The notes beneath the pieces were generated by a model. It saw only the letters and a program-made list of their open reading frames with translations. It made no database searches and was not told where the DNA came from. The translations under genes and the position numbers were made by a program. Below are positions 35,136-42,835 of a DNA stretch of 64,000 nucleotides, piece after piece. This DNA comes from Hyphomonas sp. (lineage in GTDB: Bacteria; Pseudomonadota; Alphaproteobacteria; Caulobacterales; Hyphomonadaceae): contig PACZ01000009.1 in the NCBI GenBank assembly GCA_002700305.1, positions 29,346 to 93,345 of the forward strand, written 5' to 3'. Every line of letters starts with the position of its first letter. Position 1 is the first letter of the stretch.

Positions 35136-36518
35136 ATGCGCCGTTTGATTGTTCCCGCGCTCACCGCTTTTGCCGCGCTTGGCGCCTGCCAGCAGCCTTC
35201 GCCCGTGGACGTGCCGGAAACGCCAGCCACGCAGCCACCCGGCACCACGCCGGCGCAGGCCTCCCCGTCCGACAAGGACAATCTGGTCGATCCAGTGGTC
35301 ACAATGCCCAACAAGGAAGTGCAACCTGTGCCGATTGCCGTCACCACGCTCGACGCCACAGCCCCGCTCGCCGAAGGCAACAACCTGTTCGCCTGGTCTC
35401 TGTATGAGCAGCTGGAGGACAAGCCCGGCAACCTCTTCGTCTCCCCGGCGTCTATTAGTGAGGCGTTCGCCCTGCTCTACCCGGGCGCAGCGGGAGAGAC
35501 CGCAACGCAGATGGGCGACGTGTTCGGATTTGATAGTGTCCCGGCCGAAAGCTTTGCCGGCGTACAGAACACGCTGAATGGCGCTGTTACGGCCGACACG
35601 GAAAAGACCAAGCTGACCGTCGCGAATGCTGTCTGGCTGCGCGAAGGCTCCAGCTTGCAGGCACCCTACCGGCAGGCTGTCGAAGGCATCATGAAGGCCA
35701 AGGTCGCCCTGGTTGATTTCAGCCAGCCCGCTGCCGCCGCGAAGCTCATCAACACCTGGGTCGAAGATCACACGAATGACAAGATCCACGACCTGATCCC
35801 GCCGGGCGCGATCCGCCCCGGCCTGACCGAACTGATCCTCACCAATGCGGTCTGGTTCAAGGCCGACTGGCAAAGCCCCTTCAAGGCCGAGGCGACGCAG
35901 GACGGAACCTTCTATGCGCCGTCGGGTGAGATTACCGCGAAGCTGATGAGCCAGACACTGAAGAAGGCCCGCTACCTCTCCCGCGATGGCTATGCCGCCC
36001 TGGATCTCGACTATGCCGGGGATGACTATGCCCTCACCGTGATCCTGCCCGATACGCAGGATGGCCTGACGGATGTCGCCTCGGCGATGACACCGGAAAG
36101 CTTCACCGCGCTCCTGTCAGGCATGGACACGGCAGAGCGCAAACGCGTGCACCTCGTCTTACCGAAAGTCTCCATCGAAGCCAGTTACGAGCTGAACGAT
36201 ACGCTGATCGCGCTCGGCCTCGGCGATGCCTTCACCGGCGCGGCGGATTTCTCCGGCCTGATCGAAGGGGCTGGCCCCGGTGATCTGGTGATCAGCAAGG
36301 TGCTGCAGAAGACCTTCCTCGACATCGACGAGAAAGGCACTGAAGCGGCGGCTGCGACGGCGATCATGATGGAGCGCACGGCGATCTTCATTCCGGAGGA
36401 AGACCCGGTCGAGTTTCGCGCCGATCATCCCTTCCTGATCGCGCTGCGTCACAAGCCGACAGGCACCGTGATGTTCCTGGGCCGGGTGGAAGCACCGCCG
36501 CCTGCGGCAGACGAGTGA
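35136..36518 (+). CDS. Serpin-family serine protease inhibitor, lipoprotein
   Basis: A bacterial serpin of 460 residues with a lipoprotein signal (ALGAC near residue 16) and a proline/threonine-rich linker, which places it in the envelope. The serpin domain runs from about residue 80 to the end. The reactive-centre hinge begins at Glu399 (EKGTEAAAAT), the small-residue pattern of inhibitory serpins. The loop is about 5 residues longer than in alpha-1-antitrypsin, so the scissile bond is uncertain; an Arg falls around the expected P2. HPFLIALRHKPTGTVMFLGRV matches the C-terminal serpin strand. GGAGGATC precedes the ATG. Confidence 0.92.
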   Translation: MRRLIVPALTAFAALGACQQPSPVDVPETPATQPPGTTPAQASPSDKDNLVDPVVTMPNKEVQPVPIAVTTLDATAPLAEGNNLFAWSLYEQLEDKPGNLFVSPASISEAFALLYPGAAGETATQMGDVFGFDSVPAESFAGVQNTLNGAVTADTEKTKLTVANAVWLREGSSLQAPYRQAVEGIMKAKVALVDFSQPAAAAKLINTWVEDHTNDKIHDLIPPGAIRPGLTELILTNAVWFKADWQSPFKAEATQDGTFYAPSGEITAKLMSQTLKKARYLSRDGYAALDLDYAGDDYALTVILPDTQDGLTDVASAMTPESFTALLSGMDTAERKRVHLVLPKVSIEASYELNDTLIALGLGDAFTGAADFSGLIEGAGPGDLVISKVLQKTFLDIDEKGTEAAAATAIMMERTAIFIPEEDPVEFRADHPFLIALRHKPTGTVMFLGRVEAPPPAADE

Positions 36519-36845
36519 TCAACCGGCGGGCGATACCTCGACGTCGACGATCCTGCCCTTCTTGCCCAGCTTCTTCAGCTGGCGCTCCAGGTTCTTCTTC
36601 TTGATCGTTTTGCGGACGTGCTTGCCGTTCCTGTAAGTCACGTCGAGGCGGACATATTCATCCGGCCCGTCCAGCGCATCGCCGGTCACACGCACCGCGG
36701 TGCCGCCGACCCAGACAACACCCTTGCCTGCAACGCCCACGGCATCGACGGCCAGGCCAACCGGAACGGTGACGACCTTGGTGGCAACACAGGCTGGAGC
36801 GATGGTGAAAACGGCCGCCAGAAGGATGGCCCGGATAATGCGCAT
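36519..36845 (-). CDS. Small secreted hypothetical protein
   Basis: A 108-residue protein with a signal peptide (MRIIRAILLAAVFTIAPAC, possible lipobox APAC) and a glycine/valine-rich mature start, followed by a very basic C-terminal part (KTIKKKN, LKKLGKKGR). I do not recognise the family. GGGGAG lies 7 bases before the ATG at 36845. Its stop codon directly abuts the end of the convergent serpin gene. The basic tail could bind nucleic acid or acidic polymers. Confidence 0.6.
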   Translation of the reverse strand: MRIIRAILLAAVFTIAPACVATKVVTVPVGLAVDAVGVAGKGVVWVGGTAVRVTGDALDGPDEYVRLDVTYRNGKHVRKTIKKKNLERQLKKLGKKGRIVDVEVSPAG

Positions 36846-36915
36846 GTCTGGTCTCCCCGTTTCCGGGGAGACTAGATCAGGCAAATGTTGAGAGCACCTT
36901 ACGTCGCAGCAATTC

Positions 36916-38508
36916 TCAGCTGCGCGCCAGCGACTCGTCGATCAGGCGGGCGGTGTTGTCCTTGCCGTAGAGCGCGGCAAAGCTGCCGAAGCGCGGCCCC
37001 TGCGCCTGCCCCAGCAGCACTTCATAGAGCGCCTTGAACCATTCGCGGAGGTTCTCGAAATGGTGGTCCTTGCCGATCGTGAAGGTCAGCGTCTGGAGGT
37101 TTTCCGAGGTCGGCTCATCGGCAAAGGCCTTGAGGTGGGCCGACAGGTCCGCCATCGCCGTGCGTTCCTGCTCGGTCGGGGCGCGATAGGTCTTCTCCGG
37201 CAGGATGAAGTCCGTGTAGTAGCGCATCGCATACCCGGCGAGTTCGTCCAGCAACGGATGGGTCTCAGGAGACGCATCCTGCGCATAGCGGGTGATGAAG
37301 CCCCAGAGCTGTGACTTGTCTTCCGGGTTCGCCACGGCCACCAGGTTCAGCAGCAGCGCGAAGCTGACCGGCATGTCCACTTCCGGCGGGTTGCCATTGT
37401 GGATGTGCCAGACCGGGTTCTCGATCTGCCGCGCCGGTTCCTCGTGCGGATACTTCTCCAGGAAGGTCAGGTATTCGTCCACGGCTTTCGGGATGACGTC
37501 GAAATACAGTTTCTTCGCCACGCGCGGTTTCTGGAACTGGAAGAGGCTGAGGCTCTCGTCCGGCGCATATTTCAGCCAGTCTTCGACCGAGATGCCATTG
37601 CCCTTGGTCTTGGAGATCTTCTCGCCCTTCTCGTCCAGGAACATCTCGTAGACGTATTGTTCCGGCGGACGCTTGCCGAGGATCTTGGTGATCTTCGAAT
37701 AGATCGGCGCATTGGCCTGGTGATCCTTGCCGAACATTTCGAAGTCCACGCCAAGGGCGGCCCAGCGCATGCCGAAGTCCGGCTTCCACTGCATCTTCAC
37801 ATGACCGCCGGTGACCGGCAGCGTGAATTCCTTGCCGCTCTCGTCGTCAAAGGTGATCGTGCCATTGGCGCCGTCGACGGATTTCATCGGCACGTAGAGC
37901 ACATGGCCCGTTTCCGGATGGATCGGCAGGAACGGGCTGTAGGTCGCCTGGCGTTCCTCGCCCAGCGTCGGCAGCATCACGTCCATGATGTCCTGATACT
38001 TCTCTGCCGAGCGCTTCAGCATCTCGTCAAAGCGGCCGGATTTGTAGCATTCCGTCGCCGACAGGAATTCATATTCGAAGCCAAACTGGTCGAGGAAGGC
38101 GCAGAGACGCGCATTCATGTGCTTGCCGTATGACTCATGCGTGCCGAACGGGTCCGGCACCGCCGTCAGCGGCATCTGGAGGTAGGGCTCCAGCTTTTCC
38201 GGGTTCGGGACGGTCGGCGGCACCTTGCGCATGCCGTCCATGTCGTCGGACACGCAGATCAGGCGCGTCGGAACCTCGCCCTTCGTCAGCACTTCAAAGG
38301 CATGGCGCACCATGGTCGTGCGGACGACTTCGCCAAACGTGCCGATGTGCGGCAGGCCCGAGGGGCCGTAGCCCGTCTCGAAGATCACGGGATCGCCAGG
38401 CTTTCGCTGACCCGCTTTCTCCTGCTGCTCAACACGCTGTTTGAGTTTCCGCGCCAGTTCGAACGGCCATGCCTTGGCGGATTCGGCGAGGATGGAGAAA
38501 TCGGTCAT
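36916..38508 (-). CDS. lysS: Class I lysyl-tRNA synthetase
   Basis: Charges tRNA-Lys, using the archaeal-type class I enzyme common in Alphaproteobacteria. The 530-residue protein has the HIGH-like motif PHIGT at residues 53-57 and the KMSKS-like motif KISKTKG at 297-303. Length and spacing match the family. It is monocistronic as far as I can see; a terminator of the upstream gene lies 26 bp before its start. No class II lysS is in this window. Confidence 0.95.
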   Translation of the reverse strand: MTDFSILAESAKAWPFELARKLKQRVEQQEKAGQRKPGDPVIFETGYGPSGLPHIGTFGEVVRTTMVRHAFEVLTKGEVPTRLICVSDDMDGMRKVPPTVPNPEKLEPYLQMPLTAVPDPFGTHESYGKHMNARLCAFLDQFGFEYEFLSATECYKSGRFDEMLKRSAEKYQDIMDVMLPTLGEERQATYSPFLPIHPETGHVLYVPMKSVDGANGTITFDDESGKEFTLPVTGGHVKMQWKPDFGMRWAALGVDFEMFGKDHQANAPIYSKITKILGKRPPEQYVYEMFLDEKGEKISKTKGNGISVEDWLKYAPDESLSLFQFQKPRVAKKLYFDVIPKAVDEYLTFLEKYPHEEPARQIENPVWHIHNGNPPEVDMPVSFALLLNLVAVANPEDKSQLWGFITRYAQDASPETHPLLDELAGYAMRYYTDFILPEKTYRAPTEQERTAMADLSAHLKAFADEPTSENLQTLTFTIGKDHHFENLREWFKALYEVLLGQAQGPRFGSFAALYGKDNTARLIDESLARS

Positions 38509-38533
38509 TTCGGTCAGGGTCTCCTACGGGACA

Positions 38534-38570
38534 AAAGGAAGCCGACGGTCGCGCCTCGCGAACGCCGGCT
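38534..38570 (-). terminator. Minus-strand terminator upstream of lysS
   Basis: Read on the minus strand: AGCCGGCG, a loop containing a nested TCGCG-agg-CGCGA stem, then CGTCGGCT followed by TCCTTTT. It would stop transcription of the small membrane protein gene at 38597 before lysS. Confidence 0.7.
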
Positions 38571-38596
38571 ACCGGTAAAGCGATCGGCTGTCTGGT

Positions 38597-38830
38597 CTAG
38601 TTAAACGTATCCGGGTCACGGAGACGCTTATGAATGGGCCAATCAGCAAAGGCCAGATACAGAAAAGCGATCAGATTGACCAGTGGGACCAGCATCAGCA
38701 GGGACCACGCCCCGTTGAAGCCGGCCTTGCTCCAGATCTTCCAGTACCCGACAATGAACAGCACGATGATCGCCAGATAGACGACACCGAACACAATCAT
38801 CATTGTGCCGGCAGCAGCATCGTTGGACAT
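38597..38830 (-). CDS. Small membrane protein, DUF5684-like
   Basis: A 77-residue inner-membrane protein with two predicted helices (about residues 9-30 and 42-62). The linker WKIWSKAGFNGAWSLLMLVPLVN matches the W-K-x-F-x-K-A-G pattern of the DUF5684 group. Function unknown. AGGGAGGAAAAC precedes the ATG. A terminator follows. Confidence 0.7.
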   Translation of the reverse strand: MSNDAAAGTMMIVFGVVYLAIIVLFIVGYWKIWSKAGFNGAWSLLMLVPLVNLIAFLYLAFADWPIHKRLRDPDTFN

Positions 38831-38926
38831 GTTTTCCTCCCTTTTTTCAGGACCTTCAGTCTAGGACGGATCCCCCTGTCACTCAAACGCAATCAGGCCG
38901 GATCGGATTCCTGACGCGCGATATTT

Positions 38927-38988
38927 TGTAAGAAATATTTGACATGTCAAAAATCTTTGACTATATGCGATGTAAGATATTTTTGACA
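38927..38988. promoter_or_regulatory. Promoter with 18-bp repeated operator
   Basis: The region holds two imperfect copies of an 18-mer: TGTAAGAAATATTTGACA (38927-38944) and TGTAAGATATTTTTGACA (38971-38988), 16 of 18 identical and 44 bp apart. The first runs into a perfect 14-bp palindrome TTTGACATGTCAAA (38938-38951). A promoter fits within: -35 TTGACA at 38939 and -10 TATATG at 38962 with a 17-bp spacer. It is probably the autoregulatory operator of the XRE gene at 39430. Confidence 0.7.
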
Positions 38989-39004
38989 CCCGAAGGGACT
39001 GATC

Positions 39005-39427
39005 ATGTCATTCCGAGAAAAAACTGCCTGGGGCATGGGCCTCGTTCTGATCCTGGCCGGGATCTGGTATTTCAAGCGCGTCGTCGGCATGTCGGAGGCG
39101 TTGGGCGAGACGGCCGCGCCGAACATCCGGTTCGTGATCGGCTATATCGTCCTGGTCGTGCTCGCTTCCATTCTGGTCAACATCCTCATCGCCAGCGCGT
39201 CGGGCAAGGATGCCGAAGCGCCCGCCGATGAACGCGAACAGGCAATCCTCGACAAGGCGGGGCACTGGTCGGGCTATGTACTCGCCGTGGGCGTGGTTGC
39301 CGGCCTCTTTCATTTCAGCTGGCAGAACGACGGGAATCTCCTGTTCCACATCGTTTTCGGCGCGCTGATGGCCAGCCAGGTCACGGAATATGCCTTCCAG
39401 ATATTCCTGTTCCGCCGGGGCGTTTAA
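39005..39427 (+). CDS. Multi-spanning membrane protein, partner of XRE regulator
   Basis: A 140-residue protein with four predicted membrane helices (about 8-24, 42-64, 88-106 and 113-135) and a short charged loop in the middle (KDAEAPADEREQ). It forms a two-gene operon with an XRE regulator two bp downstream, a widespread but poorly understood arrangement of a small membrane protein plus small HTH protein (DUF2178-type). Function unknown; it may sense an envelope state. Confidence 0.75.
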   Translation: MSFREKTAWGMGLVLILAGIWYFKRVVGMSEALGETAAPNIRFVIGYIVLVVLASILVNILIASASGKDAEAPADEREQAILDKAGHWSGYVLAVGVVAGLFHFSWQNDGNLLFHIVFGALMASQVTEYAFQIFLFRRGV

Positions 39428-39429
39428 CC

Positions 39430-39657
39430 ATGGCCAAACGCCCCCCGATTGGGAATCGTATCCGCGAGCTGCGTGAGCAACACGGCAATATGAGCCAGGC
39501 GGCGTTGGCCGAAGCGATCGGCGTCACCCGCCAGACCGTGATCGCCATTGAGCAGGGCCGCTACTCCCCTTCCCTCGAAAGCGCATTCCGGATCTCCCGC
39601 GTGTTCGGCACCGGCGTGGAGGATGTGTTCAGCTGGCTGGAACCCCAAGATAGCTGA
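39430..39657 (+). CDS. Small XRE-family HTH regulator
   Basis: A 75-residue Cro/CI-type DNA-binding protein that is almost only the helix-turn-helix domain (MSQAALAEAIGVTRQTVIAIEQGRYSPSLESAFRISRVFG), ending in VEDVFSW, as in YozG/YgzD-like small regulators. It probably binds the repeated operator at 38927-38988 and represses its own operon. It follows the membrane protein gene with no usable spacer, so the two are co-translated. The end overlaps the convergent TetR gene by 29 bp. Confidence 0.88.
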   Translation: MAKRPPIGNRIRELREQHGNMSQAALAEAIGVTRQTVIAIEQGRYSPSLESAFRISRVFGTGVEDVFSWLEPQDS

Positions 39658-40246
39658 GCACGGCATGGCGGATGCGGGCCTTCAACTGGTCCGGATCGGT
39701 CTCGCCATAATCCCCGGCAAAGTCGCACATGCCGTGCACCATGCCGAACAGGTCTTTCGCCACAACATCGAGGTCGAATGGCAAATCGATCCGGTTGGCG
39801 ACGAGGAGCTCCCGGATCAGCGCCAGCACGGAGGCGTGCTTGTCCTCCAGCTCGGGATCGGTGGCCAGCCGGTGTTCTTCAACATCGATCAGCCGGGCCA
39901 GCGCTGGCCGGTCGAGCTGGTGGGCCACGACGACATCGATCAGCGCATTCAGCTGCATCCGGAAATCCTGCCCGGCGGTCGCCTCGGCCGCGGCATAGAC
40001 ATTGTCATGCAGCTGCATCGCGTCTGCCATGACGAGGGCCGCCGTCACCGCATCCTTGTTCGGGAAGTACTGGTAGAGCGACCCGATGGAGACACCGGCC
40101 CGCTTTGCAATGGCATTGGTCGTGTAGCCCTCAAACCCCTCGCTTTCGAGAATGCGAGCCGCCGCTTCAAGGATCGCGTCCACCGTGGCGGCGGAACGCG
40201 CCTGTACTGGTGATTTTCTGGGCTTTGGGATCGTGGTCTGGGTCAT
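39629..40246 (-). CDS. TetR-family transcriptional regulator
   Basis: A 205-residue repressor. The N-terminal helix-turn-helix has the typical TTNAIAKRAGVSIGSLYQYFPNKDAV pattern; the C-terminal ligand domain is not assignable. It is divergent from the methyltransferase gene, and an 8-bp-arm inverted repeat lies between them, so it probably represses both. The 3' end overlaps the XRE gene. Confidence 0.9.
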   Translation of the reverse strand: MTQTTIPKPRKSPVQARSAATVDAILEAAARILESEGFEGYTTNAIAKRAGVSIGSLYQYFPNKDAVTAALVMADAMQLHDNVYAAAEATAGQDFRMQLNALIDVVVAHQLDRPALARLIDVEEHRLATDPELEDKHASVLALIRELLVANRIDLPFDLDVVAKDLFGMVHGMCDFAGDYGETDPDQLKARIRHAVLSYLGVPAS

Positions 40247-40263
40247 GGCCGAATGCGAGTTTC

Positions 40264-40285
40264 AATATGAGCTATTACTCATATT
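40264..40285. promoter_or_regulatory. TetR operator candidate
   Basis: AATATGAG-ctatta-CTCATATT is a perfect inverted repeat with 8-bp arms and a 6-bp spacer. It lies 18 bp from the TetR start and 39 bp before the methyltransferase start. Confidence 0.65.
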
Positions 40286-40323
40286 TTAGACGGTAGGTGC
40301 TTCAGACAGGAAAGGAAAGCCCC

Positions 40324-41070
40324 ATGCCTTTCGATTGCAGGAATACCGGCCATGCCGGAAACGGCCTGAACGATGCCGATGTGGCGCATAAGCTGGAACA
40401 TCTGCACCAGGCCGCATCCGGCCGGGACGCCCGTGTCTTTGCGCGTGCCCTGCCCTCCATCATTGCCGGCAAATTCACCGGCCGCTCCACTTTCGAAGCC
40501 GCAGAACCTTATCTTTCAAAGGCTTACATCCCCGTGTCGGAGGAATTCGGACGGTTCATGTACCTGACTGCCCTGTCGCGGGGCGCCAGGAACATTGTCG
40601 AATTCGGCTCCTCCTATGGCATTTCCTCCATTTATCTCGCGGCGGCGGCGCGCGAGACCGGCGGCTTCTTTACCGGCACCGAGAAGGATCCGGACAAGGC
40701 CCGGACCGCGATGCAGAACCTGAACGATGCTGGCCTCTCCCGCTGGTCGGATATCCGCGAAGGCGATGCGCTGGAGAACCTCGCCCCGCTGGAAGGCCCG
40801 GTCGACTTCCTGTTCCTCGACGGCTGGAAGGACCTCTACATCCCCGTGCTGAAGCTGATGGAGCCGAAACTGGCACCCGGCGCCGTGATCTTCGCCGACA
40901 ATATCAAATCCTTCCGCAAGACGCTGAAGCCTTTTGTCGATTACATTTCGGACGTCTCGAACGGGTATGAGACGACGATCCTGGACATCGGCAGCGGCGT
41001 GTCTCTGTCGGTCTGGCGCGGGGCGGAGTGTCACTCCGGAAAAATCCGTATTGACAATCATTCTCAGTGA
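40324..41070 (+). CDS. Class I SAM-dependent O-methyltransferase-like protein
   Basis: A 248-residue methyltransferase of the caffeoyl-CoA OMT type (family 3). The SAM-binding motif I is IVEFGSSYGISSIYLAAAA, followed by GTEKDPDKA (acidic residue for ribose) and DFLFLDGWKDLY (motif with catalytic metal-type Asp). Substrate unknown. AGGAAAG lies before ATG 40324. It is probably under control of the divergent TetR. A Fur-box-like sequence for the next gene lies inside its last codons. Confidence 0.85.
   Translation: MPFDCRNTGHAGNGLNDADVAHKLEHLHQAASGRDARVFARALPSIIAGKFTGRSTFEAAEPYLSKAYIPVSEEFGRFMYLTALSRGARNIVEFGSSYGISSIYLAAAARETGGFFTGTEKDPDKARTAMQNLNDAGLSRWSDIREGDALENLAPLEGPVDFLFLDGWKDLYIPVLKLMEPKLAPGAVIFADNIKSFRKTLKPFVDYISDVSNGYETTILDIGSGVSLSVWRGAECHSGKIRIDNHSQ
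41052..41066. promoter_or_regulatory. Fur-box-like site before bfd
   Basis: TGACAATCATTCTCA is a 7-1-7 inverted repeat matching the Fur consensus TGATAAT-N-ATTATCA at 13 of 15 positions. It lies within the 3' end of the methyltransferase gene and overlaps a -35-like TTGACA at 41051. This fits iron-repressed bfd expression. Confidence 0.6.
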
Positions 41071-41076
41071 CTGCAA

Positions 41077-41286
41077 ATGGTTCTCATGATCATTTGCGTC
41101 TGCAATGCCCTGAACTGCAAGAGCGTGCGCGCCGCCGTCGAGGCAGGTGCGGACAATCCCAAGGCTGTGCAGGCGCATCATGGCTGCCGCTTCCAGTGCG
41201 GCAAATGCCGGCCCTCGATTGGCGAACTGATCGCAGACACTGACATTGATCGGGGCCCCGCCCCGTCTCTGATGGCCGCCGAATAG
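41077..41286 (+). CDS. bfd: Bacterioferritin-associated ferredoxin Bfd
   Basis: A [2Fe-2S] ferredoxin that reduces the bacterioferritin core to release iron. The cluster ligands are Cys-x-Cys near the N-terminus (ICVCNAL) and C-x2-C near the middle (GCRFQCGKC). The 69-residue length is typical. ATG 41086 (giving MIICVCN) is the more family-like start; neither start has a clear Shine-Dalgarno, and a -35 at 41051 could make the message nearly leaderless. It lies directly upstream of bfr, its partner. Confidence 0.92.
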   Translation: MVLMIICVCNALNCKSVRAAVEAGADNPKAVQAHHGCRFQCGKCRPSIGELIADTDIDRGPAPSLMAAE

Positions 41287-41439
41287 GCCAAGCATCTGGT
41301 ATTGCTGAATTTTCCGGAACCGTCTGAGACTGTTTCGCACTCTCATATGCAATTGATTTAATTGGATTTTTCTTGCAGCGCAGGCCCAATCAGCCTATCT
41401 GCTACGTATATTCACGTAAGTTATTGAAGGAGCTCCCCC

Positions 41440-41928
41440 ATGAAAGGCGACAAGAAGGTCATCGAATACCTGAACAAGGCGCTGAAGAACGAGCTCACCG
41501 CCATCAATCAGTATTTCCTGCATGCCCGCATGCTGCAGGACTGGGGCGTCTCGAAGCTCGGCGAGAAGGAATACAAGGAATCAATCGAGGAAATGGAGCA
41601 TGCCGACTGGCTGATCCAGCGCGTCCTGTTCCTGGGCGGCCTGCCGAATCTGCAGGATCTCGGCAAGCTGCATATCGGCGAAAGCGTGCAGGAAATCCTG
41701 GAATGCGACCTGAAACTCGAGAATATGGCCATCCCGCTGCTGCGCGAAGCGATGGCCTATTGCGAGTCCGTGCAGGACTATGTGAGCCGCGACCTGTTCG
41801 GCAAAATCCTCCACAATGAGGAAGAGCATGTCGACTATATCGAGACCCAGTTCGACCTGATCGAACGCATCGGGATCGAGCGCTACACCATGCTCCAGTC
41901 CGAAGCGAACGCCTCGCCGGAAGGCTGA
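41440..41928 (+). CDS. bfr: Bacterioferritin
   Basis: The iron-storage 24-mer subunit (162 residues). All ferroxidase ligands are at canonical positions: Glu18, Glu51, His54, Glu94, Glu127 and His130, and the haem-ligating Met52 is present. AAGGAG precedes the ATG. The 150-bp gap after bfd holds its own AT-rich promoter region, so iron could regulate bfr and bfd differently (storage up, mobilisation down when iron is plentiful). A terminator follows. Confidence 0.97.
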   Translation: MKGDKKVIEYLNKALKNELTAINQYFLHARMLQDWGVSKLGEKEYKESIEEMEHADWLIQRVLFLGGLPNLQDLGKLHIGESVQEILECDLKLENMAIPLLREAMAYCESVQDYVSRDLFGKILHNEEEHVDYIETQFDLIERIGIERYTMLQSEANASPEG

Positions 41929-41965
41929 TCCAGGCCCTCAAAAGGCAATCAAGAAGACACTCTAC

Positions 41966-41976
41966 AGACCGTCTAT
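41966..41976. repeat. AGACCGTCTAT element, second copy
   Basis: Same 11-mer as at 3254-3264, again in a 3' intergenic gap and close to a C-rich gene-end hairpin. It is followed by GGACCATCTAAAGGGGCG. The hairpin after copB (TACAGACC then AAAGGGG) has similar half-sequences. Confidence 0.45.
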
Positions 41977-41987
41977 GGACCATCTAA

Positions 41988-42014
41988 AGGGGCGCCTTCC
42001 CGGGCGCCTCTTTT
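41988..42014 (+). terminator. Intrinsic terminator after bfr
   Basis: A GGGGCGCC stem with GGCGCCTC (one wobble) and a TTCCCG loop, followed by TTTT. It ends at the stop codon of the convergent DUF4105 gene. Confidence 0.85.
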
Positions 42015-42830
42015 CTATTCCGCGCAGGCCACCAGCGCCGCGTTGAAGGCCGCCTCCGGACGGTGTGCATTCTCCCGCACGCAGGCATCGACCCGCGCGC
42101 GCTCATGTACCGCTTCAAAGCCTCCCTCGCCCGTGATCCGACCCTGCGCATGAAGCGCGGCGTCCGCCCCGCCCGTCAGAATGAAGGCCGGATGCCAGGG
42201 CAGGTCCGCCGCCTTGGCAAGCTCGTTCGTGCAGTTGGAAGTCAGCGTATTGTAGAAACGCGGGCGCTGTTCGATCGAGATCGTCTTTTCCAGCAGCGAA
42301 GTGAGATAGGCTTCAGCCTCCGCCTGGGTGAGCTGGAGCGGGTACATGTAAAGTTCCCGGTCCATCATCACCGCGCGGCGGGTCATCAGGTCCCTTGGGC
42401 TCGCCCAGTAGTACATGAGTTCGAACTTGTTGAACGCACCGCCGAGCGCCGAATAGGTTTCACGCGTTTCCTTGCGCGCCTCGATGGTGAGGCCGACAAG
42501 ATCCCCTTCCCCGAATTCGAACATGACGAATGTGTGCGCCATGACCGCCAGGCCCGGATGCGGTTCCATCACGAACCAGACGCGGCGGACATCCGAAATC
42601 CGGTGCGGCGGCACACCGGACCAGACCATCTCGTCCGGCGCATTTTCGGTATACGTCCAGTCGCCATAAGGCGCGATGGAGAAGACGCCGTCCTGCAGCT
42701 CGACATGCGGCAGACGCGAGAGATGCGGATACCAGTCCCGGTCATGCCGGGGCTGCTTCGTCACGACCGCCAGCAGGAAGACGCCGGCCGCGGCAAGCAC
42801 CGCATAGAGAACCGGCGCCACCCACCGCAT
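42015..42830 (-). CDS. DUF4105 membrane-anchored protein
   Basis: A 271-residue protein with one N-terminal membrane helix and a DUF4105 domain facing the periplasm, marked by HTFVMFEFGEGDLVGLTIEARKE and the NKFELMYYWASPRDL region, with a conserved NTLTSNCTNEL cysteine stretch. DUF4105 is a predicted cysteine-protease-like fold of unknown substrate. I chose ATG 42830, just after the membrane helix begins; the longer frame overlaps the upstream gene's end. It lies 5 bp behind the flavoprotein gene, so the two are likely co-transcribed. Confidence 0.8.
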   Translation of the reverse strand: MRWVAPVLYAVLAAAGVFLLAVVTKQPRHDRDWYPHLSRLPHVELQDGVFSIAPYGDWTYTENAPDEMVWSGVPPHRISDVRRVWFVMEPHPGLAVMAHTFVMFEFGEGDLVGLTIEARKETRETYSALGGAFNKFELMYYWASPRDLMTRRAVMMDRELYMYPLQLTQAEAEAYLTSLLEKTISIEQRPRFYNTLTSNCTNELAKAADLPWHPAFILTGGADAALHAQGRITGEGGFEAVHERARVDACVRENAHRPEAAFNAALVACAE

Positions 42831-42835
42831 GAAGA

